Assembly: GCF_000372745.1 (NCBI RefSeq)
Contig: NZ_KB889629.1
Span: 60,043-124,042, forward strand
DNA from: Embleya scabrispora DSM 41855
Lineage (GTDB): Bacteria; Actinomycetota; Actinomycetes; Streptomycetales; Streptomycetaceae
Direction: 5' to 3'
DNA: 64,000 bases
Shown piece by piece: positions 7,522-15,604 of this stretch (the stretch's first letter is position 1; every line of letters begins with the position of its first letter). Below the pieces are notes generated by a model, which was not told the origin of the DNA, searched no databases, and saw only the letters and a list, made by a program, of their open reading frames with translations. Made by a program: the position numbers and the translations under genes.

Positions 7522-9987
7522 CTAGAGCACGAGGTCCGCGCTCAGCCGCAGGTCCGTCACCGAGCGGCCGACGCGCAGCGTGTACGTGCCCGGCGTGGTG
7601 GTCCACGCCGCGCCCTGCTCGTCCCAGCGGGCCAGGGTGCGTGCGTCGATCTCCACCGTGGCGGTGACCTTCGCGCCCGCCGCGGCGTCGATCGCGGCGA
7701 ACCCGACCAGGCGGATCGGCTCCGGCCGACCCATCAGCGTGCCGTCGGCGGTCTCCAGGTACACCTGCGCCACTTCGCGGCCCGCCCGCTCGCCGGTGTT
7801 GGCCACGGTGATCTCGACGGTCACGCCGCTCGCGTCGCCCTCGACCGCGACCTGCTCGTACGCCCAGGTCGTGAACCCCAGGCCGTGCCCGAACGGGTAC
7901 GCGGGTGCCGCGTCGCCCAGCGCCCAGGCGCGGTAGCCGATGTTGCTGGACCGCACCGCGTAGTGGTGCTCGTCGTTCACCCGGGCGGTGGAGTAGACCG
8001 GCACGTCGGCCTCGGCCGCCGGGTAGGTCGTGGGCAGCCGCCCGCCCGGCTCCACCACGCCGGTGAGCACGTCGCCCAGCGCCGCGCCGCCCTCCTGGCC
8101 GGGCAGCCAGGCCCACAGCACGGCGGCGACCTCGTCCCGCCACGGCATCAGCACGGGCGAACCCGCGTTGACCACCACGACGGTCCTGGGGTTGGCCGCC
8201 GCGACCCGGCGGACCAACTCGTCGGAGCGGCCCGGCAGGGCGAGGTCCTTGCGGTCGAAGCCCTCGGACTCGATGTCGTCGGTGGTACCGACCACGACCA
8301 CCGCGACGTCGGCGGCACGTGCGGCCTCGACCGCGGCCTCCAGTTCGGCCTCCTCGGACCGGCGCGGGTTCGCCCAGCCCAGACCGAGCGCGGCCATGAG
8401 GAACCGCTCGCCCTGGGTGAAGTCGACCCGGATCCGCATCGGCGTGCCGGCTGTCGCCTCGACCTCGATGCGGGTGGCCTCGGGGCGCATGATCATCTCG
8501 ATCACGTCGGTGCCCTCGGGGGCGGTCATGTCCACCGTGCGGGTCGTGTCGTCGATGCTCACCTCGAACCGGCCCGCGCCGCGCACGTCCAGGATGTTGG
8601 TCCCGGACACGGTCGGGGTGACGATCGCGCGCAGCCGGATCACCGCGGCCCCGGCCGGAATGTTGTCCGGCCAGAACATCAGGCTGGAGCCCAGCCGGTG
8701 CTCGGAGGAGAGCACGGTGCCCTCGGCGTCGAGGAACTCGGCGCGCAGGCCCGGTTCGCCGCTCTCCGGGTCGGCGGCCGTGTCCAGGGACAGGTCGGCG
8801 AGCGCGCGGTGGGTGAACGCACCCTCGGTCAGCGTCAGTTCGACGTCCTCGCCGAGCGCGGCCCGCAGGCCCTCGGGGATCGAGACCACGTGCGCGGGGT
8901 TCACGTGCGCGCTGCCGCCGCCCTGCGCGGACAGCCGCAGCGCGTTCGGGCCGATCAGCGCGACGCGGGAGAGCGCCGCGGGATCGAGCGGGAGCGTGCC
9001 GTCGTTGCCGAGCAGCACCATCGCCTGCGCGGCGATCGCACGCAGCGTGGCGACGGCGTCCGCGGGCGTGGTGGTCGTGGCCGGCGTGCGCTCGCCCAAT
9101 ACGCCCACGCGGGCGGCCAGACGCAGGATCCGAACGACCCGCTCGTCGATCAGCGATTCGGCGACCCGACCCTCGCGCACGGCCGCGAGCAACGGTTCGC
9201 CCCACGCCGGGGTCGGACCGGGCATGGCGATGTCGGTGCCGCCGGCGGCGGCGGCCTCGGTGGAGCGCACCGCCATCCAGTCCGAGATCACCACCCCGTC
9301 GAAGCCCCACTCGTCCTTGAGCACGCCGTTGACCAGGCGCGAGTTCTCGGTCATGGTCTCGCCGTTGACCCGGTTGTACGCGCTCATCACGAGCCGGACC
9401 CGGCCGGTGCGCACGGCCTCCTCGAACGGCACCAGGTAGACCTCGCGCAGCGAGCGCTCGTCGATCCGCGAGTCGTAGGACATCCGGTCGTCCTCGGTCT
9501 CGTTGCCGACGAAGTGCTTGATCGTGGCACCGACACCGGCGGACTGGACACCCTCGATGAAGGCGGTCGCGATCCGCGCGGTCAGCAGCGGGTCCTCGGA
9601 GTAGCACTCGAAGTGCCGACCGCCCAGCGGGCTGCGGTGCAGGTTCACGGTCGGCGCCAGCAGGACGTGGATGTCCTTGTCCCGGGTCTGCGCGCCCATG
9701 ATGAAGCCGGCCCGGCGGGTGACCTCGGGATCCCAGGCGGCGGCGAGCGCGGTGGGGCTGGGGAACAGCAGCGAGGTCTCGCGCTCGTCCCACGTGACGC
9801 CGCGGACGCCGACCGGGCCGTCCGAGACGCGCAGCTTGCGCAGGCCGATGCCGGGGATCTCGGGAAGCGACCAGAAGTCCTCGCCGACGATCAGCGAGAG
9901 CTTCTCCTCCAGGGTCAGCCGCGCCAGCAGGTCGCGCAGCTCGTCGTCGCCGGCCTCGTTGCCGGTGGGTGTGGGGTGGGACGCCAT
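7522..9987 (-). CDS. Glycoside hydrolase family 3 beta-glucosidase-like enzyme
   Basis: An 821-residue enzyme with the usual multi-domain GH3 layout. The N-terminal TIM-barrel (about 20-320) has RVSDGPVGVRG, KHFVGNE (substrate-binding Lys/His), VMSAYNRVNG and VISDW, whose Asp is the catalytic nucleophile. An inserted PA14-like beta domain (about 410-550) splits the C-terminal alpha/beta sandwich. A fibronectin-III-like domain ends the protein. There is no signal peptide, so it acts on imported oligosaccharides or glycosides. The ATG at 9987 has GGAAGG 7 nt upstream. A divergent TetR gene and an operator-like region suggest local control. The exact substrate is unknown. Confidence 0.92.
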   Translation of the reverse strand: MASHPTPTGNEAGDDELRDLLARLTLEEKLSLIVGEDFWSLPEIPGIGLRKLRVSDGPVGVRGVTWDERETSLLFPSPTALAAAWDPEVTRRAGFIMGAQTRDKDIHVLLAPTVNLHRSPLGGRHFECYSEDPLLTARIATAFIEGVQSAGVGATIKHFVGNETEDDRMSYDSRIDERSLREVYLVPFEEAVRTGRVRLVMSAYNRVNGETMTENSRLVNGVLKDEWGFDGVVISDWMAVRSTEAAAAGGTDIAMPGPTPAWGEPLLAAVREGRVAESLIDERVVRILRLAARVGVLGERTPATTTTPADAVATLRAIAAQAMVLLGNDGTLPLDPAALSRVALIGPNALRLSAQGGGSAHVNPAHVVSIPEGLRAALGEDVELTLTEGAFTHRALADLSLDTAADPESGEPGLRAEFLDAEGTVLSSEHRLGSSLMFWPDNIPAGAAVIRLRAIVTPTVSGTNILDVRGAGRFEVSIDDTTRTVDMTAPEGTDVIEMIMRPEATRIEVEATAGTPMRIRVDFTQGERFLMAALGLGWANPRRSEEAELEAAVEAARAADVAVVVVGTTDDIESEGFDRKDLALPGRSDELVRRVAAANPRTVVVVNAGSPVLMPWRDEVAAVLWAWLPGQEGGAALGDVLTGVVEPGGRLPTTYPAAEADVPVYSTARVNDEHHYAVRSSNIGYRAWALGDAAPAYPFGHGLGFTTWAYEQVAVEGDASGVTVEITVANTGERAGREVAQVYLETADGTLMGRPEPIRLVGFAAIDAAAGAKVTATVEIDARTLARWDEQGAAWTTTPGTYTLRVGRSVTDLRLSADLVL

Positions 9988-10066
9988 CGTCTGCCTTCCG
10001 CTTGCGTTGCCGATCGACCCGCGGTCCGGGCGACCCGCCGGTCGAGTCGGCCGGAGGATCCGCTCG

Positions 10067-10104
10067 TACCGTAACCACAAAACCTATTGCACGGTAGCTT
10101 TGTG
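10067..10104. promoter_or_regulatory. Two interleaved inverted repeats between the GH3 and TetR genes
   Basis: TACCGT (10067-10072) pairs with ACGGTA (10091-10096), and CACAAA (10076-10081) pairs with TTTGTG (10099-10104). The arms interleave. The segment is AT-rich for this genome. It lies 80 bp upstream of the GH3 start and 58 bp upstream of the TetR start, a likely place for a shared operator. That TetR binds here is inference. Confidence 0.45.
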
Positions 10105-10161
10105 ATCTCGACGTGACATACATCCGGGCGGGTCACCGTCGGGACACGGCAGGATGACCCC

Positions 10162-10827
10162 ATGGACGCGCAACCGAAGGACCTCCCCACCAACCCGTCG
10201 ACCCCGACCCGGACCGCCCGGGCGAGACCGCGCGGGCGTGGTTACGCCTCCGGCGACGCCCGGCGCACCCGCATCCTCAACATCGCGCTCCAGGAATTCG
10301 CCGAGAACGGCTACCGCGGCACCTCGCTGGCCCGGATCGCCGAGCGCGCCGAACTGACCCAGGCGGGCCTGCTGCACCACTTCCGCAGCAAGCAGGAACT
10401 GCTGGTGGCGGTGCTCGACCTGCGCGACCGGATGGACACGGAACATCTGGACCTGGGCGTGCTTCCGCTCGGCGGCGCGGCGGCCCTGGACAAACTCGCC
10501 GAACTGGCCGAGCACAACCGCAACATCCCCGGCCTGGTCCAGCTCTTCACCGTGCTCACCGGCGAGGCGGTGACCACCGACCACCCCGCGCACGGCTGGG
10601 CCCAGGACCGCTACGCGATGCTGCGATCGGGCATCACCGCGTCGCTGGAGGCCGGGCGGGCGTCCGGCGAACTGCGCGCGGACATCGATCCGCCCGCGGT
10701 CGCGGCGCAGGTCTTCGCGATGATGGACGGCCTGCAGCTGCAATGGCTGCTCGACCCCGAACACGTGGACATGGCAACGCTGTTCCGCGACTACGTGGAG
10801 CACCTGCTGCGCCGCATCCGGGCCTGA
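10162..10827 (+). CDS. TetR-family transcriptional regulator
   Basis: A 221-residue repressor-type regulator. A basic, Pro/Arg-rich leader (1-30) precedes the TetR DNA-binding domain (about 33-80: RILNIALQEFAENGYRGTSL, then the recognition helix LTQAGLLHHF). The C-terminal ligand domain is helical and typical of the family. It diverges from the GH3 gene and probably controls it, with a sugar or aglycone as inducer; that role is inferred from position only. Confidence 0.88.
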   Translation: MDAQPKDLPTNPSTPTRTARARPRGRGYASGDARRTRILNIALQEFAENGYRGTSLARIAERAELTQAGLLHHFRSKQELLVAVLDLRDRMDTEHLDLGVLPLGGAAALDKLAELAEHNRNIPGLVQLFTVLTGEAVTTDHPAHGWAQDRYAMLRSGITASLEAGRASGELRADIDPPAVAAQVFAMMDGLQLQWLLDPEHVDMATLFRDYVEHLLRRIRA

Positions 10828-10849
10828 GCCGAGCACGGCCCGAAGCCGG

Positions 10850-12046
10850 CTACGCGTTCGTGCCCTCGCCCGCGGTCAGCTCGCGCAGCACCGCGCCCAG
10901 GTCCCAGTTGGACAGGCTGGCCAGCGCCTCGCGGAAGACGGTGAGCCCGAACAGATCGCCGCGGGCGGTCATCCGACCGGTGGCCAGTGCCTCGCGCGGC
11001 GCGTGGCGGTCGTTGAGCAGGATCACCCGGCGCGCGGTGTCGTAGTCCATGTGCACCACCAGGTCCGGGCCCGGCAACAACCCGGGGCGGACCAGTACCC
11101 GGCCCTGGAAGACGTCCAGGTGCAGCTCGGCCGGGTCGTCGCGGTCCGGCACGTCGCTCACCACGATGTCCACGATCGCCGGATGCGGCGTGCGCTTCTC
11201 CGGATCCGGCGTGATCAGTCGGCTGAGCCGGGACACCGCCGCGATCCACGCGTCCGACATGAACGGGTGCCGATCGAGAGTGGGCTCCTCGTCGCCGACC
11301 GGCTCCGGCCGACGCCGGGTGGGCTCCGGCTCCTCGCGCAGCACCTTCCCGAGCTCCTCGCCGAGCCGGCGCGCGGCCGTGCGGCGCATCGCCCGGGCGA
11401 GTTCGGCCTCCACCGCGCGCAGCGCCAGCGGTCGCATCCGGCGGATCATCTCCGCCGTCTCGTCCGCGTCGCCGTCGGCGGGCAACAGGTGCGACTCCAT
11501 CAACCGGCCGAACCCCTCGGCCACGTGCTCCATCGCCGTCCGCAACATCCGCAGCTGCTCGGTGACCGCCGCCACCGGCACGCCGGCCGCGTGCAACTCG
11601 GCGCCCACCGCCAGCTCGCGCGGGCTGGGTACCCGGAACACGGTCAGCGAGTCGTCCTCGGGTTCGAGCAGGCCCAACCGCACCGCCGCGGCGAGCGCCA
11701 CCGGGTCGGACAGGCCGCCGAACATCGCGATCAGCTCGGCCCGGGTCATTCGCTCCGGGCTCTCGTCGCTCCACGGCCCGCTCGCCTCGGCGACCAGCCC
11801 CAGTACTCCGCCGAGACTGCGGCCGCCGTCCCACGCGTCGAGCAGTTCCTTGATGCTCACCAGGCTGTAGCCGCGCTCCAACAACTGGCCGATCAGCCGG
11901 AGCCGGCCCAGATGGCCGTCGTCGTACAGGGACACCCGTCCCTGTCGCCGCGGCCGCGGCAACAGTCCGCGATCCTGGTACGCCCGTATGTTACGAACGG
12001 TCGTGCCCCCCTCGCGGGCGAGGTCCTCGATCCGGTACTCCGCCAA
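10850..12046 (-). CDS. MerR-family regulator with C-terminal SCP2-like domain
   Basis: A 398-residue protein, long for MerR. Residues 1-70 are the MerR winged helix (YRIEDLAREGGTTVRNIRAY, LLPRPRRQGRVSLYDD). The middle is helical with an acidic, Arg-rich linker. The last 90 residues read like an SCP2/sterol-carrier-type lipid-binding fold: LHLDVFQGRVLVRPG, VVHMDYDTARRVIL and ALATGRMTARGDLFGL. A hydrophobic ligand or fatty acyl-CoA sensor is the simplest idea. Two direct repeats 46-81 bp upstream may be its own operator. The gene converges with the TetR gene (22-bp gap). Confidence 0.82.
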   Translation of the reverse strand: MAEYRIEDLAREGGTTVRNIRAYQDRGLLPRPRRQGRVSLYDDGHLGRLRLIGQLLERGYSLVSIKELLDAWDGGRSLGGVLGLVAEASGPWSDESPERMTRAELIAMFGGLSDPVALAAAVRLGLLEPEDDSLTVFRVPSPRELAVGAELHAAGVPVAAVTEQLRMLRTAMEHVAEGFGRLMESHLLPADGDADETAEMIRRMRPLALRAVEAELARAMRRTAARRLGEELGKVLREEPEPTRRRPEPVGDEEPTLDRHPFMSDAWIAAVSRLSRLITPDPEKRTPHPAIVDIVVSDVPDRDDPAELHLDVFQGRVLVRPGLLPGPDLVVHMDYDTARRVILLNDRHAPREALATGRMTARGDLFGLTVFREALASLSNWDLGAVLRELTAGEGTNA

Positions 12047-12091
12047 CCTCGTGCCTCGCGATCCTCGTGCCCCGTGTCCGCGGCCAACGTA

Positions 12092-12127
12092 ATGCAGATG
12101 TGTTCGAGGTTCGATGCGGATGTGTTC
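12092..12127. repeat. Direct repeats upstream of the MerR-type gene
   Basis: ATGCAGATGTGTTC (12092-12105) and ATGCGGATGTGTTC (12114-12127) match at 13 of 14 bases and are exactly 22 bp apart, two helical turns. They sit upstream of the MerR-type start at 12046, so they could be operator half-sites on one face of the DNA. Confidence 0.5.
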
Positions 12128-12222
12128 CGGGATCGATCACGGGGCGGCTGAAAAGGCGCGGGAAGGCACGGAAAACGAGCGGCGAGGGCGCGCCGGCCTC
12201 CGGATCGGGCGGGCGGCGACCG

Positions 12223-12720
12223 TCAGGGGATCACCACGACCGGCCGCTTGGCATGCTTGACCAGGCGGCACGCGACCGAACCGAAGATTCGGCTGGCCAA
12301 CCCGGTGGATCCGCCGACCACGATCGCGTCGGCGGTGAACTCGCGCGCGACGTCCTCGATCTCGTGGCAGATGTCACCCCCGCGCTCGACCAGGATCCAC
12401 GGCACGTCGCTGAGGTGGTCCGCGCAGGCCAACTCCAAGCCCAAAGCCTCGGAGCGGCTGTCCGGCACGTCGATGAAGACCGGCGGCTCGCAGCCGGCCC
12501 ACACGGTGGCCGGAATCCGGTTGGCCACATGCACGATGACCAGCCCGCCGCCGAGCCTGCGCGCCATACCGGACGCGTAGGCGAGGGCACGTTCGCTGGA
12601 CTCGGACCCGTCGAAGCCGACGACGACAGGGTGTTGGAACGCGGGGTCGCGCTGATGAGGGGAGTCGGGACGGAGCAACGGAGTGCCGTCCGGAAGGTCA
12701 CTGAACTCGAAAGCAGCCAT
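12223..12720 (-). CDS. Universal stress protein (UspA family)
   Basis: A 165-residue single-domain Usp. It has the beta1 VVVGFDGSESSERAL, a Rossmann-like core and the nucleotide loop GSTGLASRIFGS followed by LVKHAKRPVVVIP. The Gly-x2-Gly to Gly-Ser spacing is shorter than in the classical ATP-binding loop; shorter loops are common in actinobacteria, so ATP binding is likely but not proven. The first 28 residues are a polar extension. It stands alone behind a long leader region. Confidence 0.88.
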   Translation of the reverse strand: MAAFEFSDLPDGTPLLRPDSPHQRDPAFQHPVVVGFDGSESSERALAYASGMARRLGGGLVIVHVANRIPATVWAGCEPPVFIDVPDSRSEALGLELACADHLSDVPWILVERGGDICHEIEDVAREFTADAIVVGGSTGLASRIFGSVACRLVKHAKRPVVVIP

Positions 12721-13368
12721 GGGAATCGGGCGTCTTTGCTGTGGAGGGGCGCCTCGGGGCTTCCTGGAACCAGATTACTGCGCCGGCCCGCACATTCGAA
12801 GTGTCAACCGGGGTTCTCCCGGACAAATACGACACCACGACGCGTGCCGGCCGGGGCTTGGTGCGATCCGCCGGACCACGCGCGGGGATGGCGCCCCCGA
12901 CAAAGCCTCGGCGAGACACGCACATTAGCCGGACAACGCCGTGAATGGGGAGACCCGGGCGCCCGTGTGGGTGATTGCGATCCGGTCGCGGTCGGTTCCC
13001 GGCGCTCACCGAGGGCGGTCGGCGGCCCGGTCCGGGACCCGTTCGGGCCGGTGGAGGGCCCGTTCGGGCCGGCTTCCGGGCCCGTTCGAGGGTGCGCACT
13101 GACGCCGCAGGAGGGAACGGGCGTTACCCCGGGCCCCGCCCGAGCGTTGGTCACGACGACACCGTGCGTCCGGGCGACCGCGTCGAAACGGGCGGCGATC
13201 CGCAGGCCGGACGCCGACCCTCCCTCACGCCGACCCGACCCGCGCCGCGGCGCCGACGTCGAACCTGTCTGACGGCCCGTCACGCGCCGGGCCGTCGGCG
13301 GGTTCGACGTACTTCCGGACGCGCGTGCCTGTCGGTGGCCTCGGCTCGTCCGGGGCCGGCCGGCGAGC
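12721..13368. other. Intergenic region, 648 bp, no gene recognised
   Basis: No frame here has a ribosome-binding site plus a protein-like sequence. The region presumably holds the universal stress protein promoter. It contains a short degenerate tandem repeat at 13038-13088: CCCGTTCGGGCCGG twice, with starts 21 bp apart, then a truncated third copy. Confidence 0.5.
13038..13088. repeat. Short tandem repeat, 21-22 bp period
   Basis: CCCGTTCGGGCCGG occurs at 13038-13051 and 13059-13072, and the first eight bases recur at 13081-13088. Each unit is near-palindromic (CCCGTTCGGG). It may be a replication-slippage product; a regulatory role is not shown. Confidence 0.55.
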
Positions 13369-14481
13369 TCACATGGTCAGCAGCACGCCGCCGTAGGCGG
13401 CGCCGGCGATCAGCACCCAGGACGCGAGGCCCAGGAGCAGCGCCCGCCAACCGGTGCGCACCAGCCGGCTCAGGTCGACCATGCTGCCCAGGCCGAACAG
13501 CGCGGCGGCCAACAGCAGGTCCTGCGCGGTGCCCGCGACCTCCAGCACCGAGACCGGCAGCAGACCGGTGCTGCGCACGGCGACCATGGCCAGGAAGCCG
13601 ACCACGAACAGCGGCATCAGTGCCGGCCGCCGAGCCCCCGCCGCCCCGGTGTCGCCGGCCCGCGCGGCCCGACGGCGCAGCGCGTACCCGGTGCCCACCA
13701 CGATCGGCGCGAGCAACAGCACCCGCATCAGCTTGACCACCACCGCGATGTGCAGCGCGACCGGCCCGGCCACGCCGCCGGCGGCGACCACCTGGCCGAC
13801 GTCGTGCACGCTCGCGCCGACCCAGCCGCCGTACCGCACCGCGTCCAGGCCCAGCGGCGCCCGCAGCAGCGGCAGCGCGACGATCGCCAGGCTCCCGCAC
13901 AGCGTGACCAGCGCGACGGAGGTGGCCACGTCCTCCTCGTCGCTGTCGCTGACGCCGTTCATCGCCGCCACGGCGGAGGCGCCACAGATGGAGAAGCCGG
14001 TCGCGATCAGCAGCGGTTGATCACCGGGCAGACCGATCCGGCGACCCAGCCACCGGGTGCCGAAGAAGGTCAGCACGACCACCGCGATCACCATCGCCAC
14101 CGGCGCGAAACCGAGCCCGACGATGTCGCCGAGGGCGAGCTTGAGGCCGAGCAGCACCACGCCGGCGCGCATCAGCCGCTTGCCCGCGAAGCCCAGTCCC
14201 GGCACGGTCGCGGCGGGCAGCGCGCGCACGTTGGCGGCAAGGATGCCCAACGCGACGGCGACCGTGAGCATCGGCAGCCCCGGCCAGACGCGATGCGCAC
14301 CCCAACTCGCCGCCATCGCGAGCGCCGCCGCGAGCAATCCCGGCCACAATCGCGGCTTCGTCGTCTCGGCGGTGGCCGAAAGTCGCTCGGGGCGGGTGCG
14401 GTGCGCGGTGGTCAGGGTCACGACCACCACCTTCGGCCCGGCGTGCTCGCTCGGGTAGCGGTCGATTGCCTGGTAGGTCAT
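13369..14481 (-). CDS. YeiH/UPF0324-family membrane transporter (putative sulfate exporter family)
   Basis: A 370-residue inner-membrane protein with about ten hydrophobic segments beginning near residue 48. Conserved UPF0324 stretches: LLGLKLALGDI, GFSICGASAVAAMNG, GGWVGASVHDVGQVVAAGG, and the C-terminal ALFGLGSMVDLSRL. The family is often annotated as putative sulfate exporter; the true substrate is not settled. The ATG at 14481 leaves only 11 bp to the LysR start, so a downstream GTG (in the VVVVTL stretch, preceded by AAGGTGG) is a reasonable alternative start. A YeiH gene next to a LysR gene is a common arrangement. Confidence 0.85.
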   Translation of the reverse strand: MTYQAIDRYPSEHAGPKVVVVTLTTAHRTRPERLSATAETTKPRLWPGLLAAALAMAASWGAHRVWPGLPMLTVAVALGILAANVRALPAATVPGLGFAGKRLMRAGVVLLGLKLALGDIVGLGFAPVAMVIAVVVLTFFGTRWLGRRIGLPGDQPLLIATGFSICGASAVAAMNGVSDSDEEDVATSVALVTLCGSLAIVALPLLRAPLGLDAVRYGGWVGASVHDVGQVVAAGGVAGPVALHIAVVVKLMRVLLLAPIVVGTGYALRRRAARAGDTGAAGARRPALMPLFVVGFLAMVAVRSTGLLPVSVLEVAGTAQDLLLAAALFGLGSMVDLSRLVRTGWRALLLGLASWVLIAGAAYGGVLLTM

Positions 14482-14492
14482 AGGGTTTGGCT

Positions 14493-15419
14493 ATGACCTC
14501 GCCGGCGCGCCTCTCGGACCGACTGCCCGATCTGTACACGCTCGAACTGCTCGTCGCGGTGACCGAGAGCGGCAGCCTGGGCAGCGCGGCTCGCCGATTC
14601 GGCATCAGTCAGCCCTCGGCCAGCGCGCGGATGCGCACGCTGGAGCGGCGGCTGGGGGTGCGGTTGCTGGAGCGCAGCACCACGGGCTCGGTGCCCACCG
14701 CGGCCGGCCTGGTGATCACCGACTGGGCCCGCGGTGTGCTCGACCAGGCGCACGCGCTCGTGGAGGGGGCGGCCGCGCTCAAGGCCCGGCAGGAGGACCG
14801 GCTGCGGGTCGCGGCGAGCCTGACCGTGGCCGAACATCTGGTGCCCGGGTGGCTGACCGCGCTGCGCGAGGCGGTGCCCGGGGTGCACGTGGGCCTGCAG
14901 GTGACCAACAGCCTGCATGTGATCGAGGCGCTGCGGGCGGGCGAGGCGGACCTGGGCTTCGTCGAGGGGCCCTGGGTCCCGCGCGACCTGCAGTCGGCGG
15001 AGGTGGGCCGGGATCGACTCGTGGTGGTGGTCGCGCCGACCCACCCGTGGGCCCGGCGGCGGCGCCCGATCGCCGCGGCCGAGTTGGCCGCGACGCCGCT
15101 GTTGCTGCGCGAGGCCGGGTCGGGCACCCGGGAGACGCTGGAGCGGGCGCTGGCCGCCTATGACGGAGTGGCCGTGCCGGCGCTGGAGTTGGGGGCCACC
15201 GCGCCGCTGCGCTCGGCGGCGATCGCCGGGTCCGCGCCCGCGGTGCTGTCCGATCTCGCGGTCCGCGAGGACCTGGCCGACGGGCGCCTGGTGGCCGTGC
15301 CGATGGCCGATCTGCCCGCACTGGACCGCATTCTGCGGGCGGTCTGGCCGCGTGGCCGGGAGCTGCCCGAGGCGGCCCTGCACCTGCTGCACGCGGCCCG
15401 CAGGCGCCCCGGGGCATGA
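14493..15419 (+). CDS. LysR-family transcriptional regulator
   Basis: A 308-residue regulator. The N-terminal winged helix has LYTLELLVAVTESGSLGSAARRFGISQ and SARMRTLERRLGVRLLERS (read in two pieces), followed by the linker helix and a periplasmic-binding-protein-like effector domain. It is close in style to CbbR/YeiE-type LysR proteins that pair with YeiH transporters, so it probably controls the gene at 13369. ATG 14493 is preferred over an in-frame TTG at 14487. No Shine-Dalgarno is present, and the mRNA may be leaderless. Confidence 0.88.
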   Translation: MTSPARLSDRLPDLYTLELLVAVTESGSLGSAARRFGISQPSASARMRTLERRLGVRLLERSTTGSVPTAAGLVITDWARGVLDQAHALVEGAAALKARQEDRLRVAASLTVAEHLVPGWLTALREAVPGVHVGLQVTNSLHVIEALRAGEADLGFVEGPWVPRDLQSAEVGRDRLVVVVAPTHPWARRRRPIAAAELAATPLLLREAGSGTRETLERALAAYDGVAVPALELGATAPLRSAAIAGSAPAVLSDLAVREDLADGRLVAVPMADLPALDRILRAVWPRGRELPEAALHLLHAARRRPGA

Positions 15420-15450
15420 CAGCGCGGGTAAATGTCGATAAGTTCCGCGA

Positions 15451-15466
15451 TGTGACCACCGTCACA
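15451..15466. promoter_or_regulatory. Crp-type palindrome upstream of adpA
   Basis: TGTGACCACCGTCACA is a perfect match to the classical Crp consensus TGTGA-6-TCACA. It lies 32 bp after the LysR stop and about 138 bp before the adpA start, in the AT-richer part of the adpA leader. Binding by a Crp-family protein is inferred from the motif alone. Confidence 0.55.
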
Positions 15467-15604
15467 AACACGCATATCTACATAACGTCACGTAGAGAAC
15501 ACCATGCATAGACAAGGTAAGAGAGAGTAAGTTCCGATCTTGGGTTACGTGAGTGACGCCTGTGACCTACTGGGGCGTGAGGGGTGAAGGGGGCGATCGG
15601 GGCC

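Noticed and set aside
7295..10123. Very long open frames antisense to, or out of frame with, the GH3 gene (both strands)
   Set aside because: They are a by-product of high third-position GC; they have no ribosome-binding sites or domains, while the GH3 frame has complete family motifs.
13038..13088. Tandem repeat considered as a protein-binding iteron set
   Set aside because: Only two full copies, next to no replication gene; chance or slippage is simpler.
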